From positions 1-8,230 of the forward strand of contig WFMU01000058.1 of assembly GCA_015488935.1 (NCBI GenBank): 8,230 nucleotides of DNA, in the 5' to 3' direction. This DNA is from Flavobacteriaceae bacterium (GTDB taxonomy: Bacteria; Bacteroidota; Bacteroidia; Flavobacteriales; Flavobacteriaceae). A program made the position numbers and the translations under genes. Shown here piece by piece: positions 1 to 4,422 of the stretch. The notes below the pieces were generated by a model. That model made no database searches, was not told the origin of the DNA, and worked only from the letters and a program-made list of their open reading frames with translations. How positions within the stretch are numbered: the stretch's first letter is position 1; every line of letters starts with the position of its first letter.

Positions 1-479
1 ATTTTAAACCTGCCATAACAGTTGTTATTATTTTAATACTAACTAGTATTTCATGTAGTACAACAGCAACAAAAATTAAGGAGAATACTACGAAACTAAA
101 ATTTGCAAAAGTTGTTTCAGTAACATTTTCTGGAAAAGAAAATAATTATACATTTAATGTTGGTATAGAAAGTCCAGATACTGGATGTGAGCAATATGCC
201 AATTGGTGGGAAATAGTTTCAGAAAACCAAAAATTAATTTATAGAAGAATACTTGTACATAGTCATGTAAAAGAACAACCATTTGTACGTTCGGGAAGAA
301 AAATAGGAATTACAAAAAATCAAACGGTAATTATAAGAGTCCACATGAATACAACTGGTTATGGTACAAAAGTATTTAAAGGTTCTATATTAAAAGGATT
401 TACAGAATATAGCACAACAAAAAATTTTGCAGTTGCATTAGCTAAAGAAGCACCATTGCCAAAAGGATGTTTGTTTTAG
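1..479 (+). CDS. Small lipoprotein of unknown function, 5' end cut off by the window
   Basis: The frame is open from base 3 to a TAG at 477-479 and gives 158 visible residues; no start codon is in the window. The visible N-terminus (FKPAITVVIILILTSISC) is the hydrophobic core of a signal peptide running into a lipobox-like SISC, so Cys18 (codon at 54-56) is the probable lipidated residue and only a few N-terminal residues should be missing. The mature part is about 140 residues. It has a Gly-Cys-Glu near residue 62, the run YANWWEIVSE, then a stretch reading YRRILVHSHVKEQPFVRSG, and it ends in KGCLF. The Trp pair, the HSHV motif and the two mature cysteines look like conserved anchors of a small exported family, but I cannot name a Pfam family. 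The likely place of action is the envelope, anchored by lipid. The next gene is on the same strand 75 bases downstream and has its own promoter-like element. I am confident that it is coding and a lipoprotein; its function is unknown. Confidence 0.85.
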   Translation, partial: FKPAITVVIILILTSISCSTTATKIKENTTKLKFAKVVSVTFSGKENNYTFNVGIESPDTGCEQYANWWEIVSENQKLIYRRILVHSHVKEQPFVRSGRKIGITKNQTVIIRVHMNTTGYGTKVFKGSILKGFTEYSTTKNFAVALAKEAPLPKGCLF

Positions 480-499
480 TAAATACTAAATATTTACAG

Positions 500-507
500 T
501 AATTTTG
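500..507 (+). promoter_or_regulatory. Candidate Bacteroidota -7 promoter element (TAATTTTG) for the thioredoxin gene
   Basis: TAATTTTG matches the TAnnTTTG -7 consensus of the Bacteroidota primary sigma factor exactly and lies 47 bases before the ATG at 555. The nearest upstream TTTG (470-473) is 26 bases away, longer than the usual spacing of about 19-23, so the -33 element is weak or absent. It would give the thioredoxin gene a transcript separate from the lipoprotein gene. Confidence 0.35.
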
Positions 508-554
508 CAACTTGTAAGAAGAAAACTGTTTACAACTAATATTAAAATTTTATC

Positions 555-1133
555 ATGAAAATAACAAAAAATATGATTTCGAATATACTTTTTATTGGAT
601 TTATAATATTCCTGTTTACACCTTATGGAGCAGGAACTAGAGCAAAATTAATTCAAGGAGTTACCTATGTAAAGACCATGATTTTTTCACCATCAGCAGA
701 TAAAGTAGAAGATAGAGAAAAACTAACCAGTTTAGATGTGTCTTTAACAGGAATTTCAAATGCATCTGATATTAATCTAAAAGAATTAAAAGGAAAAATA
801 ATTTTTATCAATTATTGGGCTACATGGTGTCCACCATGTAGAGCAGAAATGCCATCTATACAAGCTTTGTATAACGATTATAAAGATAAAGTAGCATTTG
901 TATTTCTTACTAGTGATAACAAAGTAAAAGTAGATAACTATTTTTTGGAAAATAAGTTTAGTTTACCAACTTACAATCTACAAACAAATACACCAGCACA
1001 AATAAGTACCAGAACATTGCCAACCACATTTATTATTGATAAAAAAGGAAATTTAGCAGCAAAAGAAACAGGAGCCTCCAATTGGAATAGCGGTGGTGTA
1101 CGAAAAATGTTAGATAAGTTATTGGCAGAATAA
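555..1133 (+). CDS. Membrane-anchored TlpA/ResA-like thioredoxin-fold protein
   Basis: The 192-residue protein has an N-terminal hydrophobic segment (about residues 9-23, ILFIGFIIFLF) and no obvious cleavage site, so it is probably a membrane anchor with the rest in the periplasm. The thioredoxin fold covers about residues 60-190. The region KGKIIFINYWATWCPPC carries the redox-active Cys92 and Cys95 in a WCPPC motif typical of TlpA/ResA proteins. The cis-proline is Pro156 in TLPTT, followed by the usual FIIDKKG strand and turn. Family members reduce disulfides of exported proteins, for example in cytochrome c maturation; the actual partner here cannot be told, as no cytochrome biogenesis gene is nearby. 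The ATG at 555 is used because it precedes the full hydrophobic segment; Met7 (573) is an alternative that would leave it nearly intact. No Shine-Dalgarno site is present, as is normal in this phylum. The gene converges on the DUF4442 gene with 52 bases between them and no convincing GC-rich terminator. Confidence 0.93.
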   Translation: MKITKNMISNILFIGFIIFLFTPYGAGTRAKLIQGVTYVKTMIFSPSADKVEDREKLTSLDVSLTGISNASDINLKELKGKIIFINYWATWCPPCRAEMPSIQALYNDYKDKVAFVFLTSDNKVKVDNYFLENKFSLPTYNLQTNTPAQISTRTLPTTFIIDKKGNLAAKETGASNWNSGGVRKMLDKLLAE

Positions 1134-1185
1134 TTCATCTATTTTGTACAATTTTTTTGTTAAAACAGCTTAGAAGAAAATAAAA

Positions 1186-1641
1186 CTATTTTACCTTAAT
1201 ACTCCATTGGTAGCAAAAAGAAGAAACTGTATCGCCATTTTCATTAACACCAGCCGAAGTTAAATTAAATGTTTGTCCCTCATTTGTAGTAATGGCTCTT
1301 TGGATTGCATCAGCAATTTCTTGACCATCTTTGCACGAAAAAGTAATTTTACCTGTAGCCTTTTTGTAAAAATTACCAGTTTGGTGTGTTACGAGCATGG
1401 AAATTTTTTTGCCACTTTTTTCAATATGTTTCATTACCAAAACGCCTGTTGTAAGCTCCGAAGCCATACCTTGTACAGCCCAATAAATAGACTTAAATGG
1501 ATTTTGGTTTGCCCATTTGAATTTTACAGTAGCCTCTACTTCATTATTGGTAAGTTTACTTACTCTTATACCAGTAAAATAGGCAGCAGGTAATTTAAAG
1601 AATAAATATTTATTCATGCTTTTTACAGTAAATTTTGACAT
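1186..1641 (-). CDS. DUF4442 domain protein, hotdog-fold thioesterase-like
   Basis: The 151-residue protein carries hallmarks I associate with DUF4442: MNKYLFFKLPAAYFTGIRV near the start, KWANQNPFKSIYWAVQGMASELTTG (residues 43-66), and KKISMLVTHQTGNFYKKATGKITFSCKDG (residues 78-106). The family belongs to the hotdog superfamily, whose members are often acyl-CoA thioesterases. The segment with NPF, QGMA and AEL-like residues corresponds to where hotdog enzymes place the helix and catalytic acidic residue, here perhaps Glu62. Substrate and activity are unproven. There is no signal peptide or membrane segment, so it should be cytoplasmic. The ATG at 1641 is taken as the start; Met9 (1617) is an in-frame alternative just before the conserved block. 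The stop is TAG at 1188-1186. The gene is divergent from the DUF4870-PadR-PspC operon and shares a 152-base intergenic region with it. Confidence 0.88.
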   Translation of the reverse strand: MSKFTVKSMNKYLFFKLPAAYFTGIRVSKLTNNEVEATVKFKWANQNPFKSIYWAVQGMASELTTGVLVMKHIEKSGKKISMLVTHQTGNFYKKATGKITFSCKDGQEIADAIQRAITTNEGQTFNLTSAGVNENGDTVSSFCYQWSIKVK

Positions 1642-1677
1642 AAATTGGCTTGTTTATTATTAAAGTCAGCCAATTTA
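1641..1677. repeat. 10-bp inverted repeat at the DUF4442 start and promoter, possible operator
   Basis: TAAATTGGCT (1641-1650) and AGCCAATTTA (1668-1677) are perfect inverted copies separated by 17 bases. One arm touches the start codon of the minus-strand gene and the other lies over its candidate -7 element. It could be a repressor site, or a stem in the 5' leader if transcription starts further upstream than predicted. The symmetry is directly visible; the role is inferred. Confidence 0.4.
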
Positions 1678-1701
1678 CCGTAAATTTTTTACAACCACAA
1701 A
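1670..1701 (-). promoter_or_regulatory. Candidate promoter for the DUF4442 gene
   Basis: On the minus strand, TTTG (1701-1698) is followed after exactly 20 bases by TAAATTGG (1677-1670), which matches the TAnnTTTG -7 consensus at all but one fixed position. The spacing fits Bacteroidota primary-sigma promoters. Transcription would start near 1663, leaving a leader of about 20 bases before the ATG at 1641. No experimental start site is available. Confidence 0.4.
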
Positions 1702-1719
1702 TGTTAAAGAAATGTTAAA

Positions 1720-1750
1720 ATATAGTACTATGTAATGCATAGTACTATAT
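1720..1750. promoter_or_regulatory. Perfect 13-bp palindromic operator, probable PadR binding site
   Basis: ATATAGTACTATG (1720-1732) and CATAGTACTATAT (1738-1750) are perfect inverted copies around the 5-base centre TAATG. Within each arm, ATAGTACTAT is itself palindromic, so the site is symmetric on two scales. It ends 6 bases before the -7 element at 1757-1764 and occupies the position where the -33 element should be, as expected for a repressor operator. The operon it precedes encodes a PadR-family regulator, and PadR proteins bind dyad sites, often with ATGT/ACAT-like or TATG/CATA-like half-sites, and commonly control their own operon. Binding by this PadR is therefore likely but inferred. 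Confidence 0.7.
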
Positions 1751-1756
1751 AATTTA

Positions 1757-1764
1757 TATATTTG
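1757..1764 (+). promoter_or_regulatory. -7 promoter element (TATATTTG) of the DUF4870-PadR-PspC operon
   Basis: TATATTTG is an exact match to the Bacteroidota TAnnTTTG -7 consensus. No TTTG is found at the right distance upstream, where the palindrome lies instead, so the promoter may be weak or depend on a regulator. Transcription should begin near 1770, about 24 bases before the ATG at 1794, which argues against the in-frame GTG at 1767 as a start. Confidence 0.6.
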
Positions 1765-1793
1765 TAGTGCGATTGAATAAAAAAGATATAAAA

Positions 1794-2225
1794 ATGACCA
1801 ATCAAAGCAAGAAAAGCACAATTTTATTTACCCATTTATCAGGTTTTGGTAGTTATGTATTTCCATTTGGAAGCATAATAATACCATTTCTTATAAGAGA
1901 AACTAAAAAAGACGAAAGCAAACAAATAGATACCGTAACCAAAGATGTAGTAAATTTTAATTTGAGTTTTATGTTATATACTATTATTTTAAAAATAAGT
2001 ATTATTCCATTTTTTATAGGCACATTTTTTAATGGATTTACAAAAATAACTCATAATAACAACAGAAATTTTCATTTAGATTATAACCAAGAGCACTTCT
2101 ATAGTATTGCTTCTATTTTGAGTATCATGGCAATAATAAAGGCAATATTAATAGTACAAGCAGCAGTAAAATCAAACAATAATGAAACCTATAAATATCC
2201 ATTTGTAATAAAATTCATACAATAA
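1794..2225 (+). CDS. DUF4870 family membrane protein, first gene of the PadR-PspC operon
   Basis: The protein is 143 residues from the ATG at 1794. An in-frame GTG at 1767 would add nine residues but lies only three bases past the -7 box, before the expected transcript start; an A-rich leader (AAAAAAGATATAAAA) precedes the ATG. The family signature is visible: the helix beginning THLSGFGSYVFPFGSIIIPF (residues 13-32), then IRETKKDES, the conserved DVVNFNLSFMLY (residues 51-62) and later hydrophobic helices. Three membrane segments are likely at about 17-33, 58-80 and 102-124. DUF4870 is related to the Tic20-like group of small polytopic proteins; its biochemical role is unknown. Its place ahead of padR and a PspC gene suggests an envelope function under the same repressor. 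The tail after residue 126 is hydrophilic and ends in KYPFVIKFIQ. Confidence 0.88.
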   Translation: MTNQSKKSTILFTHLSGFGSYVFPFGSIIIPFLIRETKKDESKQIDTVTKDVVNFNLSFMLYTIILKISIIPFFIGTFFNGFTKITHNNNRNFHLDYNQEHFYSIASILSIMAIIKAILIVQAAVKSNNNETYKYPFVIKFIQ

Positions 2226-2236
2226 AACCAACCCTT

Positions 2237-2299
2237 ATGATACGTATAATAATAACAATATTACTAGGAGTATTAGAACTAATAAGCATATTATTCTAA
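2237..2299 (+). CDS. Possible 20-residue hydrophobic membrane peptide
   Basis: Between the DUF4870 and padR genes an ATG at 2237 opens a 20-codon frame ending with TAA at 2297-2299. The translation is MIRIIITILLGVLELISILF: one Arg near the start, one Glu in the middle, and otherwise nearly all hydrophobic, enough for a single transmembrane helix. It starts 11 bases after the DUF4870 stop, a spacing typical of an operon. No Shine-Dalgarno site is seen, which is uninformative in this phylum. It could be a real small membrane protein, a remnant, or a chance frame in an AT-rich spacer; the regular composition favours the first but does not prove it. Confidence 0.4.
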   Translation: MIRIIITILLGVLELISILF

Positions 2300-2321
2300 G
2301 TAAAAGAACAAATATAAACTA

Positions 2322-2339
2322 GCAATGAAAAAACATTGC
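2322..2339 (+). repeat. Perfect 6-bp hairpin with an A6 loop just before padR
   Basis: GCAATG (2322-2327) and CATTGC (2334-2339) pair perfectly around AAAAAA, 15 bases before the padR ATG. It contains an ATG that opens a nine-codon frame ending in TAA at 2352-2354, directly against the padR start at 2355. There is no T-run, so it is not an intrinsic terminator. It may tune translation of padR or be a second protein-binding dyad. Confidence 0.4.
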
Positions 2340-2354
2340 AAGAAAAATAACTAA

Positions 2355-2687
2355 ATGAAGATAGAAAACACAAAAGCACAAATGCGGAAAGGAATTTTAG
2401 AATTCTGCATTCTCTCTATTTTGCAAAAAGGAGATGCATATACTTCAGAAATACTTTCGGTACTCAAAGATGCTAAATTATTAGTAGTAGAAGGTACAAT
2501 TTATCCATTACTAACACGATTAAAAAATGCAGGACTATTAAGCTATCGTTGGGAAGAATCTACATCTGGACCACCAAGAAAATATTATGCATTAACAGAA
2601 ACAGGAGAAATATTTTTAAAAGAGCTAACAACAACTTGGCAAAATTTAGCAACAGCAGTACAAGTAGTAACCAAAAAATCAAACTAA
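2355..2687 (+). CDS. PadR-family transcriptional regulator
   Basis: The 110-residue protein is a compact single-domain PadR of the subfamily without a long C-terminal effector domain. The winged helix-turn-helix covers about residues 10-85: the opening helix QMRKGILEFCILSIL, the recognition region GTIYPLLTRLKNAGLL (residues 47-62), and the wing RWEESTSGPPRKYYALTETG (residues 65-84), all hallmark PadR sequence. A final helix (about 85-106) should form the dimer interface. PadR proteins are usually repressors released by ligands or envelope stress. This one is very likely to act on the 13-bp palindrome at 1720-1750 upstream of its operon. In Bacteroidota such short PadR genes are commonly paired with a PspC gene, as here: only one base separates its TAA from the next ATG, so the two are translated together. 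The ligand is unknown. Confidence 0.95.
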   Translation: MKIENTKAQMRKGILEFCILSILQKGDAYTSEILSVLKDAKLLVVEGTIYPLLTRLKNAGLLSYRWEESTSGPPRKYYALTETGEIFLKELTTTWQNLATAVQVVTKKSN

Positions 2688-2688
2688 A

Positions 2689-4317
2689 ATGAATAAGACA
2701 ATAAATATAAACTTGGGAGGTGTATTCTTTCATATAGATGAAGAAGCTTATCAAAAACTAAAAAAATATTTAGATGCTATCAGACGCTCATTAAGCGACG
2801 ATCCACAAGGAAAAGATGAAATATTAACAGATATCGAATCACGTATAGGTGAAATATTATCCGAAAAAATTAAAGATGTACGTCAAGTTGTAAATCAAAA
2901 TGATATTGAAGATATTATTGCAGTAATGGGAAAACCCGAAGAATATGCAGGAGATGAAGGTATTTTTGAAGACGATACAACTTATAAAAATGCAAAAAAT
3001 AAAAAAACAAAAAAACTCTTTAGAGATGGAAGTGATAAATTTTTAGGAGGTGTTGCATCTGGATTAGCACATTATTTTGGTGTCGATGTAATTTGGGTTC
3101 GTTTAGGATGGTTATTACTGTTAGTTGGTGGATTTAGTGTGATATTGTATCCAATTTTATGGATTTTATTGCCAGAAGCAAACACAACATCCGAAAAATT
3201 AGAAATGGAAGGAGAAGCGGTAAATATTTCAAACATAGAACGTAAAATAAAAGAAGAACTTAGCAATGCAAGTAAAATTGTAAAAGACGGTATTGAAGAT
3301 GTTTCTGAACATTTAAAATCTGGAAATTATCAAAGTAGAGTAAGAACAGGTTTACAAGAAATAATTGATTTGTTTGCTCGTGTTTTTTCGGCAATATTTA
3401 AAGTAACAGGAAAATTTATAGGTATCTTATTAATTGTAATATCTGCAGCAACACTATTTGGTATTTTGGTTGGTGGTTTTTCTCTTGGTAGTATCGAATT
3501 TTTAGATTTGGGAGACGATATGGCTAGTTACCCTCCATTTTTTAATAACTCTAGATTGCCTCTATGGTTGCTCATAACTTTTAGTTTTATTGCAATTGCA
3601 GTGCCATTTATATTATTGTTTATGTTGGGATTAAAAATAATATCATCAAACGTAAAATCATTATCTAGACCAACAAATTTAACCTTATTAGGTATTTGGT
3701 TAGTTTCAATTATGGGAATTTCTTTTGCAGGAATAGAATATCAAGCACATGATGCAAACCAATATACCAAAGTAGAAAAGATAGCAATTAATACCCCAAT
3801 TACAGATACACTAAATATTAAAATGTTGGCAAAAGATGATTTTGAATTAAAACGTTATTACGATAGCCAAACCGTTTACGAAAATGGAAAAGAAAAATTT
3901 TATAAAACAAATATTGGTTTAGATATCAGAGAAAGTAATACAAATGATACATATTTAAAAATTAAGAAAAAAGCCTATGCAATAACAAAAGCTAAAGCAG
4001 TAGAATATGCAAATAAAATGAACTACCATCTAGAAATTAAAGATGCTAATTTACTATTAAATGCTTATTTTATTTCGGAAATAGAAAATATATACAGACA
4101 TCAAAAAATAAAAATGGTATTGTACATACCAAAAGGAAAAACAATTTATTTAGATAGAAGTACTAAAAACTTTTTAGATAATGTACAAGATATATACGAT
4201 GAAGAAATGATAAAGCATTACTATAAAATGACTACAAAAGGCTTAAACTGCACCGATTGTAATTCTAAAAAAGAAAATGAAGAATTAATAGAAAATGACA
4301 CAGAAAATAACGAATAA
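2689..4317 (+). CDS. PspC-domain multi-pass membrane protein
   Basis: The 542-residue protein is much longer than stand-alone PspC (about 120 residues) but typical of Bacteroidota fusions. Residues 1-95 are a soluble N-terminal region (MNKTININLGGVFFHIDEEAY, then DEILTDIESRIGEIL and IIAVMGKPEEY) resembling the helical HAAS-type region often found beside PadR targets. The PspC domain is at about 109-163, with KLFRDGSDKFLGGVASGLAHYF followed by a membrane helix (139-161). More helices lie at about 237-263, 291-318 and 329-349. Residues 360-515 form a charged beta-rich region with LDIRESN and LYIPKGKTIYLDR, followed by a CTDC pair (521-524) and an acidic tail. In enterobacteria PspC senses envelope stress in the phage-shock response; whether that holds here is unknown, and no pspA or pspB is in the window. 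It is translationally linked to padR, one base upstream. No clear terminator follows. Confidence 0.93.
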   Translation: MNKTININLGGVFFHIDEEAYQKLKKYLDAIRRSLSDDPQGKDEILTDIESRIGEILSEKIKDVRQVVNQNDIEDIIAVMGKPEEYAGDEGIFEDDTTYKNAKNKKTKKLFRDGSDKFLGGVASGLAHYFGVDVIWVRLGWLLLLVGGFSVILYPILWILLPEANTTSEKLEMEGEAVNISNIERKIKEELSNASKIVKDGIEDVSEHLKSGNYQSRVRTGLQEIIDLFARVFSAIFKVTGKFIGILLIVISAATLFGILVGGFSLGSIEFLDLGDDMASYPPFFNNSRLPLWLLITFSFIAIAVPFILLFMLGLKIISSNVKSLSRPTNLTLLGIWLVSIMGISFAGIEYQAHDANQYTKVEKIAINTPITDTLNIKMLAKDDFELKRYYDSQTVYENGKEKFYKTNIGLDIRESNTNDTYLKIKKKAYAITKAKAVEYANKMNYHLEIKDANLLLNAYFISEIENIYRHQKIKMVLYIPKGKTIYLDRSTKNFLDNVQDIYDEEMIKHYYKMTTKGLNCTDCNSKKENEELIENDTENNE

Positions 4318-4422
4318 AGAATTTTTTTTAATGATTTGTGGTCAATAAATAGTTAAAAATAATAAATGATTAAAATATTAGAAATTATATTATTACTTTA
4401 GCATCTTTTAAAAACTACAACA

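Noticed and set aside
1177..1192. AAAATA-AAAC-TATTTT stem at the end of the DUF4442 gene as a terminator
   Set aside because: It is only six A-T pairs overlapping the stop codon, too weak to call.
1273..1593. 106-codon plus-strand frame opposite the DUF4442 gene
   Set aside because: It is antisense to a well-supported gene, and its translation is rich in Cys, Ser and Phe with no recognisable domain.
1767..1793. GTG at 1767 as the start of the DUF4870 gene (152 residues)
   Set aside because: It lies three bases after an exact -7 promoter element, upstream of the expected transcript start; the ATG at 1794 fits the family start and has an A-rich leader.
4318..4422. Promoter for the protease gene in the 105-base gap
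   Set aside because: The best -7 candidate (TACTTTAG at 4394-4401) has a mismatch in the key TTTG and no -33 element at the right distance, so I did not annotate it.
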